A DNA stretch of 64,000 bases from Bacteroidales bacterium (GCA_019416285.1 DXXM01000007.1:33370-97369); one strand, 5' to 3'. Numbered from the stretch's first letter, positions 35,542 to 46,262 are shown. Made by a program: numbers and translations. Notes: generated from the letters alone by a model not told the origin.

Positions 35542-36465
35542 ATGATGCCGAAAAAGTCACCTATATTGCTCATAGCGGCTGCCATTGCGTCACTTCTCGT
35601 GTCATGCGGCAGCATGAAAAACACTGCCACCGTTCACCGTACCGGTAAGGTCGGCGACGTGGGAAGTCATGACACGCGCCATTTTGAAGTACCGAAATCC
35701 CTGCCTCCGCAGTCGCACGCACTGCTCGCGGAGGCGAAAAAATGGATAGGCACACCGTATAAATATGGTGGCGAGGACAAGAGGGGTGTCGACTGTTCGG
35801 GTCTGGTGCTGAATGTCTACAAAAGCGCACTCGACATCAAACTTCCGCGCAACTCGGCCGCACAATCCGCCTACTGCTCTCCGCTTGGCAAAGACATGCT
35901 TATGCCGGGCGACCTGATTTTCTTCGCAACATCCGGCTCGAAAAACAAGGTGTCGCACGTAGGCATCTACGTGGGCGACGGAAAGATGATACATTCGTCG
36001 GCATCAAAGGGCGTGATTGTCAGCAATATTTCCGACGACTACTACAAACGCACATTTGCCGGTGCGGGCTATGTCGAGAAATATCGCGCGATGATTACAC
36101 CTCTCGCTCCAGAAAAGCCCGCGCGTCCGGCAGCTGCTCCGACCGTACCGGCAGAAAACATCGGCAGAGGAAATAATGCCGATTCGGATGCCCCGTTTAA
36201 GATGACACCCGTCAAATCGCTTCCGCAGAAAGCCGAGACCGAAACAAAGACGGCTTCTCCAGCCCCGGCTTCCACCGTGGCCAAGACAACGGGGACAGCG
36301 GATAAAAACAGGCCGGCTCCGCAACCTGCAAAGAATCCGAAAAAGACAATAGCCACAGTCGGCTCCTCACAATCCTCCTCTTCCGAGCCGGATCCCGACG
36401 AAGCCCGCAAAGCCGTCCTCAATTCTCTTATCGAGCAGAAGCTCGACTCGATTTTCAAGCAATAA
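35542..36465 (+). CDS. NlpC/P60-family cell-wall hydrolase, lipoprotein
   Basis: A 307-residue C40 peptidase. The lipoprotein signal ends in LLVSC (Cys22). The catalytic domain, about residues 58-185, has Cys85 in GVDCSGLV, His139 in SHVGIYVGD and the third polar residue His151 in MIHSS. Such enzymes cut peptidoglycan stem peptides, usually D-gamma-Glu to diamino acid bonds. The C-terminal 120 residues are Pro/Ala/Lys/Thr-rich low-complexity sequence ending in a short helix; this may span the wall or bind a partner. The start codon sits at the predicted transcription start. An M16-like gene follows after 69 bases. Confidence 0.9.
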   Translation: MMPKKSPILLIAAAIASLLVSCGSMKNTATVHRTGKVGDVGSHDTRHFEVPKSLPPQSHALLAEAKKWIGTPYKYGGEDKRGVDCSGLVLNVYKSALDIKLPRNSAAQSAYCSPLGKDMLMPGDLIFFATSGSKNKVSHVGIYVGDGKMIHSSASKGVIVSNISDDYYKRTFAGAGYVEKYRAMITPLAPEKPARPAAAPTVPAENIGRGNNADSDAPFKMTPVKSLPQKAETETKTASPAPASTVAKTTGTADKNRPAPQPAKNPKKTIATVGSSQSSSSEPDPDEARKAVLNSLIEQKLDSIFKQ

Positions 36466-36534
36466 TCCCGGATTCGGATTATAATCAATCTCAAATGCGA
36501 ATCTGAATCACGAAACATCAATATCTGCAATCCT

Positions 36535-37812
36535 ATGAACCGTTCCATCGCCCCCGAGGTATATAATTTTGGTTCGCTCACCCTCTCTCCCGCCAAAAGC
36601 TACAGACTGCCAAACGGCATCAATGTACATATTGAAAGTGGAAGCGAAATAGAAGTCAGCCGTCTAACCGTCGCGCTCCCAGGCGGAGAGGCAGAGTCGC
36701 CCAAACCCGGTCTTGCCGCATGCGCCGGCATGGTTCTGATTGAGGGTACCACCCGTCAGAACGGCGAAGAAATAGCAAATATACTCGAATACAACGGAGC
36801 ATGGGTCAACACGTCGGTTTCGACCCACTACACATCCGTCACCCTGTCGAGCCTCAACGACCGCTTCGACGACCTGCTGCCGGTGCTCGCCGAAATGATA
36901 CTGACTCCAACTTTCCCGCAGGAGGCCACTGCAAAGATACTCCAGCGTCAGGCCTCTCGCATCGAAATCGAGCATGAGAAAGTGTCGGTCATCGCCGACG
37001 AAGCCATAAGACCTCTGGCTTTTGGCCGTGAGAATCCCCTCGCACGCTCTGAAAAAGCAGTTGAAATCCGCTCGATTACCTCGGAGGAGCTGTCGACCTT
37101 CCACTATTCGCGCCTCGATCCGAAAGATATACACATTTTCTTCTCCGGCAATATCACAGAGGGGATGATTGAATCGCTCAACAAGATTTTTTCAAGATTC
37201 CCGGCCCGCAAGGGTATCGAAATCGGGACAATTGATTTCGACCCTATAGCATCTGAAGAAATGCGCACCAATATAATCCGCGAACATGCCCAGCAGAGCG
37301 CCGTCAAAATAATGATACCGGCAGTCGGGAGAAGCAGTGCCGATTTCGTGCCGCTACGACTGGCAGTCATGGCACTCGGCGGCTATTTCGGAAGCCGCCT
37401 GATGCTCAACATCCGCGAGGACAAAGGGCTGACCTACGGCATATCTGCCGTCCTTCTCGGCTACAGCCGTCAGAGCTTCATCACTATCACCACACAGACC
37501 GACAGTTCGACCAAGGAAGAGGTAATCCGTCTCATCTGCGACGAACTTGAGAAGATGAAAGACCCCGCAAGCTATACCGACGATGAAATCCGCCGCCTGT
37601 CCAAATTCCAGCTGTCGAATCTCGCCACCATACTCGACACGCCGTTCAGCCGCATGGACTACATGCAGACACATGTATTCGCAAATACGCCCGACGACTA
37701 TTTCGAGCAGCAGGAACGACTTGCGCGCACACTCACTCCGGAAATCCTCGCGCAGATGGCCCGGAAATATTTCGACCAGTCGCGCATGATTATCGCAACA
37801 GCCGGAAACTGA
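36535..37812 (+). CDS. M16-family peptidase homologue lacking the zinc site
   Basis: A 425-residue protein with the two-domain fold of M16B proteases. Segments such as LPNGINVHIESG, the NIREDKGLTYGISAVL motif (the conserved R/Y region of the C-terminal half) and FSRMDYMQTHVFA fit. Active M16 subunits have HxxEH; at the equivalent place here the sequence reads GMVLIEGTTRQNG, with no His. So this should be a catalytically dead subunit, like the partner chains of M16B heterodimers. No active partner is encoded beside it. It has no signal peptide, which argues for the cytoplasm. Function unknown. Confidence 0.85.
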   Translation: MNRSIAPEVYNFGSLTLSPAKSYRLPNGINVHIESGSEIEVSRLTVALPGGEAESPKPGLAACAGMVLIEGTTRQNGEEIANILEYNGAWVNTSVSTHYTSVTLSSLNDRFDDLLPVLAEMILTPTFPQEATAKILQRQASRIEIEHEKVSVIADEAIRPLAFGRENPLARSEKAVEIRSITSEELSTFHYSRLDPKDIHIFFSGNITEGMIESLNKIFSRFPARKGIEIGTIDFDPIASEEMRTNIIREHAQQSAVKIMIPAVGRSSADFVPLRLAVMALGGYFGSRLMLNIREDKGLTYGISAVLLGYSRQSFITITTQTDSSTKEEVIRLICDELEKMKDPASYTDDEIRRLSKFQLSNLATILDTPFSRMDYMQTHVFANTPDDYFEQQERLARTLTPEILAQMARKYFDQSRMIIATAGN

Positions 37813-37920
37813 GAGGCTGCCTGAAATTACCGGTTTAACATTTGTTATCATCCTCCGCCCTAAACCTTGCGGGCAAAGTGAAATCTATATACATATAGAT
37901 AACTTAAAAACTTCATCACT

Positions 37921-38547
37921 ATGCGCAGGTTTTTACTCCTCCTTGTCATGACTCTCGCTATAGCGGGTAGTATTGACGCCGACAACCGACACAGGCACGA
38001 CAATAACCGCGAAAGGCATGAACACCGCGACGACGGGCGCCGTCACCATCGCCGCCCAACTTATTTTGTGGACCGCAACGGTGTGTTTTTCGATGGCAAA
38101 GCTGTCAAGGGCGCCACTTCCACCGGATTCAGAATCCTTAGCGACGGCTATGCCAAAGACCCCTGGTCGGTCTATTACTGCGGGGTGAAAATCGAAGGTG
38201 CCACCAGCTCAACCTTTACCGTACTCTCCGGGGGCTATGCCAGGGACGCGTGGAGTGTGTATCTTGACGGACGGAAAATTCCCGATGCGACCTCCGGCAG
38301 CTTCACTGTGATGAAAAACGGATACTCAAAAGACACGTGGAACGTTTATTTCGACGGCAAGAAGATAGCCGACGCGAGTGCCGGAAGTTTCAGAGTGCTC
38401 AAGGACGGTTATGCCCGCGACACATGGAACGTGTATTTCGACGGGCGCAAAGTCCCCGATGCAAGCGCGGGCAGCTTCAAAGTGCTGAACGATGGCTACG
38501 CGAAAGACACGTGGAATACATATTATTTCGGGCGAAAAATTCGCTAA
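37921..38547 (+). CDS. Secreted DKNYY-like repeat protein
   Basis: A 208-residue protein with a signal peptide (MRRFLLLLVMTLAIAGS), a His/Arg/Asp-rich stretch (about 21-46), then five tandem 29-residue units (residues 54-82, 83-111, 112-140, 141-169 and 170-198) and a partial sixth. The consensus is xVYFDGxKIxDAxxGSFxVL followed by xDGYAKDxW. This matches the DKNYY family pattern (VYYNGKKIEGADPxTFxVL, GYAKDKN), with a tryptophan where DKN is usual. Such repeats are proposed to form beta structures at the cell surface; their ligand is unknown. The gene stands alone. Confidence 0.8.
   Translation: MRRFLLLLVMTLAIAGSIDADNRHRHDNNRERHEHRDDGRRHHRRPTYFVDRNGVFFDGKAVKGATSTGFRILSDGYAKDPWSVYYCGVKIEGATSSTFTVLSGGYARDAWSVYLDGRKIPDATSGSFTVMKNGYSKDTWNVYFDGKKIADASAGSFRVLKDGYARDTWNVYFDGRKVPDASAGSFKVLNDGYAKDTWNTYYFGRKIR
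38080..38514 (+). repeat. Five 87-base tandem coding repeats
   Basis: Each 87-base unit encodes one 29-residue DKNYY-like repeat. The last three units are the most alike (for example ACACGTGGAACGTTTATTTCGA at 38332 and again near 38421 with few changes), suggesting recent duplication. Confidence 0.75.
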
Positions 38548-38596
38548 GGCAGACAAATTATTGTATGAGACACGGGATATTTTCGTCGGGATTTCG

Positions 38597-38604
38597 TAAA
38601 TTTG
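38597..38604 (+). promoter_or_regulatory. -7 promoter element for the glycosyltransferase gene
   Basis: TAAATTTG at 38597-38604, about 80 bases before the ATG at 38685. No -33 match. Confidence 0.5.
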
Positions 38605-38684
38605 CATTTTGATTTGTCAGGCGGCAACATCTCCGCCCACCTGCATAGATACATTTAGACAATCTCTTAGACACTCTTTGAAAG

Positions 38685-39863
38685 ATGTTTGAAATAGAGT
38701 TTACACCGGCTATAATATTCCTCCTCTCGATTATCGTTGTAACAGCGCTGTATCTTCTTCTCGGTTTCCGGCATTACATAGCTTCTGTCAGTGCGAGAGT
38801 CCGGGACGATGACGCCGCCCCTTTCCCGACCGAAGCCGATGCCTATCCGTCGGTCTCCGTAATTGTCTATTCCGAGGATGATGCGGAAAATCTCGAGACT
38901 CTGCTGCTTCAGATACTTGAACAGGACTATCAGGCGCGATTCGAGGTTATAGTTGTCAACGACGGCGCTGTCTTGTCGACAAAAGATGTCATCGCACGCC
39001 TTGAACGTCAGTATCCGAATCTCTACATGACCTTTACTCCGCTAGATTCGCGCTCGCTTTCGCGGAAGAAACTTGCAATCACCCTCGGCATCAAGGCCGC
39101 CCGCTATGAGGTGGTTATACTGACCACCGGCAATTGCCGCATCGAGTCGAAAGGCTGGCTGAAAAGCATGGCGCGTCATTTTATCTCAGGCAAAGAGATT
39201 GTCATAGGCTATGCCACAGCCCTCATCCCCGACGATGTAAGAAATCCCTGGAAGCGCCTGCACTCCTTCGACAGCGTGAGGACGGCGGTGGAATATCTCT
39301 CGTGGGCAATAGCCGGACGTCCCTACCGCGGCAATTGCTTCAACCTCGCCTACCGCAGATCGGTATTTTTCAAGAACAAGGGATTTTCGCGCAGACTCAA
39401 TCTCAAGTTCGGCGACGATGACCTCTTCATCAACGAAGTGGCCAACCGCCACAACACGGCCATCGAGCTGTCGACCGCGTCGATTGTAGAAGTGCTTGAA
39501 CCCACCCCCCAGGCCATCCACAAGACAATGAAACTGCGCTACGGCTACACAGCGAAGTGGCTGCGCACATGGTCAAGAGTGTTTTTCGGAAGCTGTTCCC
39601 TCGCCTGGTGGCTGATGGGCGCCGCTACCATCACACTGTCAATCGTCGGCCTCCCCTCGATTATTCCGATGATTGCCGGATGCGTGATATGGCTCGCCAT
39701 GTGCATCACCCTGATGTTTACCTGGCGCAAGACCTCACGCGCCCTCGGTTCGCGCCCGCTGCTGCTGACTGTACCGTGGTTCATGACATTCGAACCGATA
39801 TATAACTTATATTACCGCATAAAAGGCCATTTCAGACGCGGCAGCAATTTCTCGTGGAACTAA
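38685..39863 (+). CDS. Membrane glycosyltransferase, family 2
   Basis: A 392-residue protein with an N-terminal helix (about 8-27), a GT-A domain and three or so C-terminal helices (about 300-355). The nucleotide-sugar region is PSVSVIVYSEDDAENLETLL, with VIVVNDGAV in place of the usual VDDGS, and NLKFGDDDLFINEVA as the acceptor-side acidic motif. Where family 2 enzymes have DxD, this one has LTTGNCRIESKGWL, so the metal motif is weak. It probably makes a surface or cell-wall polysaccharide; the sugar is unknown. FolB follows 14 bases after the stop. Confidence 0.85.
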   Translation: MFEIEFTPAIIFLLSIIVVTALYLLLGFRHYIASVSARVRDDDAAPFPTEADAYPSVSVIVYSEDDAENLETLLLQILEQDYQARFEVIVVNDGAVLSTKDVIARLERQYPNLYMTFTPLDSRSLSRKKLAITLGIKAARYEVVILTTGNCRIESKGWLKSMARHFISGKEIVIGYATALIPDDVRNPWKRLHSFDSVRTAVEYLSWAIAGRPYRGNCFNLAYRRSVFFKNKGFSRRLNLKFGDDDLFINEVANRHNTAIELSTASIVEVLEPTPQAIHKTMKLRYGYTAKWLRTWSRVFFGSCSLAWWLMGAATITLSIVGLPSIIPMIAGCVIWLAMCITLMFTWRKTSRALGSRPLLLTVPWFMTFEPIYNLYYRIKGHFRRGSNFSWN

Positions 39864-39877
39864 CTGACGGAGCCGAT

Positions 39878-40231
39878 ATGCAAGCTACAATTGAAATAAA
39901 CGGACTGAAACTTTTCGCGCGTCACGGCGTTTTCAAGGAGGAGCTTGAGAGCGGAAACTACTTCGAGCTCAACGTCCATCTCAGATACCCGATTGAAAAG
40001 GCCATGGAGAGCGACGACGTGGACGATACCCTCAACTACGCGGAAGCCGTCGAAATCATCCGGCAGGAGATGGCAGTGCCCTCCAAGCTCCTCGAACACG
40101 CCGTAGGGCGCATCCGCAAAGCGCTTCTGCAACGCTATCCGGCCATAAGCGGCGGCTACATCAGTCTTACCAAACTCAACCCTCCCATCCCCGCCGACAT
40201 CCGCGGTGTGGCGGTCAGGATAGACTGGTGA
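39878..40231 (+). CDS. folB: Dihydroneopterin aldolase FolB
   Basis: A 117-residue enzyme converting dihydroneopterin to 6-hydroxymethyl-dihydropterin in folate synthesis. The start motif INGLKLFARHGVFKEELESG contains the conserved FxxHGVxxEE pattern, and LNYAEAVEIIRQEM plus LLEHAVGRI are family segments. The late lysine in SLTKLNPPIPADI is the catalytic one. The ATG at 39878 is chosen over an in-frame GTG at 39854 inside the glycosyltransferase gene. Confidence 0.95.
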   Translation: MQATIEINGLKLFARHGVFKEELESGNYFELNVHLRYPIEKAMESDDVDDTLNYAEAVEIIRQEMAVPSKLLEHAVGRIRKALLQRYPAISGGYISLTKLNPPIPADIRGVAVRIDW

Positions 40232-40283
40232 ACGGCTTTATAATCATCAATGAAAACAATAATCTTAAAATCAGCATAGATAT

Positions 40284-41602
<1,319 letters not shown>

Positions 41603-41606
<4 letters not shown>

Positions 41607-43396
41607 AACCCTATCTGCAAGTAGAGGACCTGACCAAAAGCTACGGCGACCGTATGCTTTTCGACTCGGTGACTTTCGGTGTCAACGAGGGCGACAAAAT
41701 AGGACTGATTGCCAAAAACGGCACAGGCAAATCGACACTGCTGCGAATCCTGTCGGGAGCCGAGGCTCCTGACAGCGGTTCGGTGACGTTCAGAAACGGC
41801 CTGCGCGTAGGTTTTCTCGCGCAGATGCCCGAATTTGAACCCGGCAAATCGATACTCGACAACCTTCTGGCCACTGTCAAGCCGGAGGAACATGAGGAAT
41901 GGGGCCACGAGGACCGCATCAGGCAGATGCTCTTCCAGCTCGGCATAGATAATCCCGCGCAGGAGGTCGACCACCTCTCGGGCGGACAGATAAAACGTGT
42001 GGCGCTTGCGCAGGTGCTGCTCGGCAATCCTGATCTGCTGATTCTCGACGAGCCCACCAACCACCTTGACCTCAACTCGGTGGAATGGCTCGAAAACTAC
42101 CTCACCCGACAGAGGGTGACACTGCTCATGGTGACGCACGACCGATATTTCCTCGACCGCGTCTGCAACAAGATTATCGAAATCGACATGCAGCAGATTT
42201 TTACCTACGAAGGAAATTTCGACCTCTATCTGCGCCGCCGCGCGGAGCGTATCGAAGCCCTGACCGGCGAACTCGCAAAGGTAAAGAATCTGCTGCGCAA
42301 GGAGCAGGAGTGGATGCGCCGTCAGCCGCAGGCCCGCGCAGGCAAAGCACGCTACCGCATCAATGCTTTCTATGACCTGAAGGAGCGCTCGCGTGCGAAT
42401 TATACCGAAAATCAGATTGACCCGACTGAAATCAAGTCATCATATATCGGCTCCAAAATTTTCGAGGCCGAGGGTATATCGAAGCGTTTCGGCGACAAGG
42501 TGATTCTCGATGACTTCACCTATACTTTCTCCCGCTATGAGAAACTCGGCATCATCGGCGGCAACGGCGTGGGCAAATCCACCTTTGTCAAGATGCTCCA
42601 GGGACTTGTGGCTCCCGACAGCGGAGAGTGGAACGTAGGTGAGACAGTTCGCTTCGGATATTATTCGCAGGAAGGCCTCAAACTCCCGCCGGGCAAGAAG
42701 GTAATCGACGCCATCACGGATATTACGGAGGACGTGGTAATCAACGGCACGGCCCACTACTCCCCCATGCAGTTCCTGAACCGTTTCCTCTTCTCTCCTG
42801 CTGACCAGCAGAAATATATATCGACACTCAGCGGAGGCGAGATGCGTCGTCTGAACCTCGCGGCCGTACTTATCACCCAGCCCAACTTCCTGATTCTCGA
42901 CGAGCCTACCAACGACCTCGACATCATGACTCTCGGAATCCTTGAGGATTATCTCAGGGAGTTCAAGGGGTGCGTCATAGTGATTTCCCACGACCGCTTC
43001 TTCCTCGATTCAATCGTTGACCATCTGTTTGTGATGGAAGGCAATGGCGTCATCAAGGATTTCCCAGGCAACTACAGCGACTACCGCGCATATCTGAAAG
43101 AGCAGAAAGCCGCTCAGCAGGCCGCCACAAAACCAGCCCAGCAGCAGGCGCAACAGTCGCAGCAGAGGCGCGAGAATAACCGTCCGCAGAAACTGTCGTT
43201 CAAGGAGCGGAAGGAGCTTGAGGCACTGACAAAGGAAATCGACGAGCTCACCGAGGAGAAAAACGCTCTTGAGGCTCTGTTCAATTCCGGTTCGGAGATT
43301 GACACCATAGCCGAAAAAGCCAAGCGCTACAGCGAACTGAAAGAGATTCTCGACGAGAAGGAGATGCGCTGGCTTGAGCTTTCCGAGAAAGAATGA
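41603..43396 (+). CDS. ABC-F ATPase (Uup-like)
   Basis: A 597-residue cytoplasmic protein with two ABC ATPase domains and no membrane domain. Walker A motifs are GLIAKNGTGKSTLL and GIIGGNGVGKSTFV; signatures are LSGGQIKRVALAQ and LSGGEMRRLNLAA; Walker B motifs are LLILDEPTNHLD and FLILDEPTNDLD. The inter-domain linker is rich in Arg/Lys/Glu. The C-terminal coiled coil (KLSFKERKELEALTKEIDEL and on) is that of Uup, preceded by a Gln/Ala-rich stretch. ABC-F proteins act on ribosomes; Uup is also linked to DNA-transposition control. Coupled by overlap to the CobW-type GTPase gene. Confidence 0.94.
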
Positions 43397-43469
43397 GCGC
43401 CCGCAGAGCGAACCGCAGTTGCAGTCCGGACGTTCAATTTATGAGCGGATTGAGCCTGTGGGCTGAATC

Positions 43470-43736
43470 TCAGGGATTATATAGATCCGGATTAAAGAAG
43501 TCGGCTATGTCCCGCGCATGTTCCAGCGCCTTCGACGCAGGACTCTGCGGGTTTATGATGGCGGCTTTCGCATAATCGCCCGTAGCACCCTGACGGTCCC
43601 CGATACGCCAGCGGAGCTTGCCGCGGGCAAAGAGGAGCGAATCATCTTCGGGTGACGCGTCAAGCAGGGCGTCGAGCACTTGCAGGGCCTCTTCGAAACG
43701 GTTTTCTGAAATCAGCTGCTTATAATCTGTATCCAC
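43470..43736 (-). CDS. Small TPR-repeat protein
   Basis: An 88-residue protein with about two tetratricopeptide-like helix pairs: ISENRFEEALQVLDALLDAS, then SLLFARGKLRWRIGDRQGAT and the following DYAKAAIINPQS. The tail ends in IADFFNPDLYNP, a motif I have an impression recurs in Bacteroidales homologues. There is no signal peptide. Function unknown; likely a protein-binding adaptor. Its promoter at 43765-43795 overlaps the start of the divergent phosphatase gene. Confidence 0.8.
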   Translation of the reverse strand: MDTDYKQLISENRFEEALQVLDALLDASPEDDSLLFARGKLRWRIGDRQGATGDYAKAAIINPQSPASKALEHARDIADFFNPDLYNP

Positions 43737-43764
43737 GTTTTCTGATATTTGTTGTTGAGACGTG

Positions 43765-43795
43765 CAAAACTAATAAAAAGTATCATCTTTCACAA
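43765..43795 (-). promoter_or_regulatory. Bacteroidetes-type promoter for the TPR gene
   Basis: On the minus strand, TTG (43793-43795) and TAGTTTTG (43765-43772) with a 20-base spacer. The -33 element touches the start codon of the divergent gene at 43795. Confidence 0.65.
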
Positions 43796-45060
43796 TGAAG
43801 CGACTATTTTTTCTGCTTTCGCTGTCGGTATCGGCGGTGTTTGCCACAAAAGCCATCGACCCTACCACCACTGACTACACCTTTATCGAGTGTCAGGGTT
43901 CGGCAATCCCTTATCCCGACAGGTCGGTCAGCGAGCTTGCCTATCCCGATTCGCTCACGCCGGTATATATCAACCATGTGGGACGTCATGGCGCGCGCTT
44001 CCTGTCGTCGTCGAAATATACCACTTCGCTCCTCCGCACGCTCCACAAGGCGGATTCGCTTCACACCATCACTCCGATGGGACGTGAGCTCATAGAGATA
44101 TGCAATCTCGTGGTGGCCCGCACAGCAGGGCGCTGGGGCGCGCTCGACTCCCTCGGCATGGCCGAACAGCGAGCCATAGCCTCAAGAGCTCACATGGCTT
44201 TCTCGGAATTGTTTGTGAACAGGAAAATCAACGCCATCTCCTCCTACGTTCCCCGCTGCGTAATGTCGATGGACGAGTTCACCCATCAGCTCACCCGTCT
44301 CAACAACAAAATTGAAATCTACACTTCGTCAGGACGCCAGAACTCTCCGCTCGTGCGCCCTTGGACTGACGACGAGGAGTATAAGGCTTATATGGCCGGC
44401 GAAGAGTGGCACAAGATATATGATGACTATTTCAACGCCAAAGTGCCGGTAGCGGTGGCTGAAAGGGCCTTGGGCAAGAATTATCCCTTTGATGGCGACG
44501 AGGCCCGGGATGTCAGCCTCAATATCTACAAGGTTCTCGCCGGATGCTCGGCAATGTCAATAGGTCTCGATTTGCAGAAATATTTCAGCAGAAATGAAAT
44601 CAACGCGCTCTGGAGCGTGGAAAATCTGCACCACTACCTCACACATTCGGCATCTACTCTTTCGGCAAGCGCACCGGAACTTGCCGTCAAGCTGCTGACG
44701 GAGCTTATCGAGACAATGGACAGCGCCGCCGCAGGCAAGAATCCGTATAGCGTAATGCTCCGTTTCGGCCACGCCGAGACACTTATGCCCCTCTTCGCAC
44801 TGATGCACCTCCCCGGATGCTATTACATGACGAACTATTTCGACACCGTAGGGTTGCACTGGAGAGATTTCTACGTCATCCCGATGGCCGCGAATCTTCA
44901 GATGATTCTTTTCAAATCAGACACGGGCAACTACTATGTGCGCACGGACCTGAATGAAAAGCCGGTCACCCTGATACCTGGACGCTCCATCATCTATACA
45001 CCCTGGAGCACCGCCCGCGAGTATCTGACACGCTGCCTTCCCATGCACCTGCAGATCTGA
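43795..45060 (+). CDS. Histidine-type phosphatase, MINPP/phytase-like, secreted
   Basis: A 421-residue protein with a signal peptide (MKRLFFLLSLSVSAVFATKA). The active site RHG lies in NHVGRHGARF (Arg64, His65), and the proton donor HAE in RFGHAETLM (His326-Glu328). This places it in the histidine phosphatase branch that includes multiple inositol polyphosphate phosphatases; the HAE rather than HD motif fits that subgroup. It would act in the periplasm or at the surface, possibly on phytate from diet, though the substrate is inferred. Transcribed alone, ending at a strong bidirectional hairpin. Confidence 0.87.
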   Translation: MKRLFFLLSLSVSAVFATKAIDPTTTDYTFIECQGSAIPYPDRSVSELAYPDSLTPVYINHVGRHGARFLSSSKYTTSLLRTLHKADSLHTITPMGRELIEICNLVVARTAGRWGALDSLGMAEQRAIASRAHMAFSELFVNRKINAISSYVPRCVMSMDEFTHQLTRLNNKIEIYTSSGRQNSPLVRPWTDDEEYKAYMAGEEWHKIYDDYFNAKVPVAVAERALGKNYPFDGDEARDVSLNIYKVLAGCSAMSIGLDLQKYFSRNEINALWSVENLHHYLTHSASTLSASAPELAVKLLTELIETMDSAAAGKNPYSVMLRFGHAETLMPLFALMHLPGCYYMTNYFDTVGLHWRDFYVIPMAANLQMILFKSDTGNYYVRTDLNEKPVTLIPGRSIIYTPWSTAREYLTRCLPMHLQI

Positions 45061-45081
45061 CGAGATTTCATCATCCACATG

Positions 45082-45128
45082 ATGAAAAACCGGCACAGAC
45101 GCTTTTTTCGCCTGTGCCGGTTTTTCAT
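45082..45128. terminator. Bidirectional terminator, 17-base stem
   Basis: ATGAAAAACCGGCACAG at 45082-45098 pairs perfectly with 45112-45128. It has A-rich and T-rich outer arms and serves both the phosphatase and the convergent aldo/keto reductase gene. Confidence 0.88.
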
Positions 45129-45142
45129 ATCTGCTGATAAAG

Positions 45143-45982
45143 TCAACGCCAACCCATAAACATCTTGACCACTTCCGGGTCATGATGGTCGAAAAAAAGG
45201 CTCTTGCCTGTGTCGAGGCGACTGATTTCAGCCATCTCATCAGCCGAGAGTGTGAAATCAAAGATGTCGAGATTCTGTTTCATACGCTCGATATGCACTG
45301 ACTTCGGTATAATAATCACACCGCTCTGCACAAGCCAGCGCAAAGCCACCTGAGCCACTGATTTACCGTATCTCTTTCCGATTTCCTCAAGCACTGAATT
45401 GGTGAAGAAATTATTCCGGCCTTCGGCAAGAGGTCCCCACGACATAATCCGGCAGTCGAGTTCCTCCATGTATTTCCGTGCCTCTTTCTGCTGGTCGAAC
45501 ACATGGGTCTCGACCTGATTCACCATAGGAGGAATCTCAACATTATTCGCAAGGTCAATCAGATGATCGGGATAGAAATTGCTGACACCAATGGCCCTCA
45601 CCTTCCCTTCCTTGTAGGCCGCTTCGAGAGCGCGATATGCTCCATAGCGGTCGCAGAAAGGCTGATGAAGCAGCATAAGGTCGATGTAGTCCGTGTCAAG
45701 GCGACGGAGGCTCTCGTCGATTGAAGCCTTAGCCTTGTCATAGCCATAGTTTGAAATCCATATCTTCGACACAAGGAAGAGTTCATCCCTCGCTATGCCA
45801 CTCTTGCGGACAGCCGCTCCGACACCCTCCTCATTGTGGTAGGCCTGAGCCGTGTCAATCATGCGGTAGCCGACAGCGAGGGCATCGCTTACGCAACGTT
45901 CACACTCGGCCGGGTCGACCTGATAGACGCCATAGCCCACCTGAGGCATCACGACGCCATTTCTCAATCTGATATTCTCCAT
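45143..45982 (-). CDS. Aldo/keto reductase
   Basis: A 279-residue NADPH-dependent reductase with the TIM-barrel AKR fold. Motifs are YRMIDTAQAYHNEEGVG (catalytic Asp and Tyr), LMLLHQPFCDRY (active-site His), RAIGVSNFYP and the cofactor-binding IIIPKSVHIERMKQNL. Small aldo/keto reductases of this type reduce aldehydes, 2,5-diketo-gluconate or methylglyoxal; the substrate is not known. The ATG at 45980-45982 (MENIRL) is preferred to an in-frame upstream start that overlaps the promoter. Confidence 0.93.
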   Translation of the reverse strand: MENIRLRNGVVMPQVGYGVYQVDPAECERCVSDALAVGYRMIDTAQAYHNEEGVGAAVRKSGIARDELFLVSKIWISNYGYDKAKASIDESLRRLDTDYIDLMLLHQPFCDRYGAYRALEAAYKEGKVRAIGVSNFYPDHLIDLANNVEIPPMVNQVETHVFDQQKEARKYMEELDCRIMSWGPLAEGRNNFFTNSVLEEIGKRYGKSVAQVALRWLVQSGVIIIPKSVHIERMKQNLDIFDFTLSADEMAEISRLDTGKSLFFDHHDPEVVKMFMGWR

Positions 45983-46051
45983 AATATTCAATCCTTTAAA
46001 TAAATTCTGCCGCCGTCGGGAGCGGACAATCTCTCGCCCCGCAGCATACTG

Positions 46052-46059
46052 CAAAGTTA
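46052..46059 (-). promoter_or_regulatory. -7 promoter element for aldo/keto reductase
   Basis: TAACTTTG on the minus strand at 46052-46059, about 70 bases upstream of the ATG. No -33 element at the right spacing. Confidence 0.5.
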
Positions 46060-46147
46060 ATATCCGGAAACCGGACCGGAGTTACACAAATTTCGTGAAT
46101 ATTTACCTTTAATCCCTTATTTTGTCAGTAAATCCGGCGTATGGACA

Positions 46148-46181
46148 TAAAAAAGAGAGGGGGTCTCACGACTGCCTCTCT
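46148..46181 (-). terminator. Probable terminator after superoxide dismutase
   Basis: AGAGAGG (46154-46160) pairs with CCTCTCT (46175-46181), and on the minus strand the hairpin is followed by a run of T (46148-46153). Confidence 0.65.
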
Positions 46182-46262
46182 CTCCATTCATCACATTATG
46201 CTTATTTAGTGCTATTCATTCAGTAATGTTCCTATGTATCTTTAAACCTTAAATCATTTTTC

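Noticed and set aside
38080..38514. Regularly spaced 87-base repeats as a CRISPR array
   Set aside because: There are no unique spacers; the whole unit is repeated and codes for a conserved 29-residue motif.
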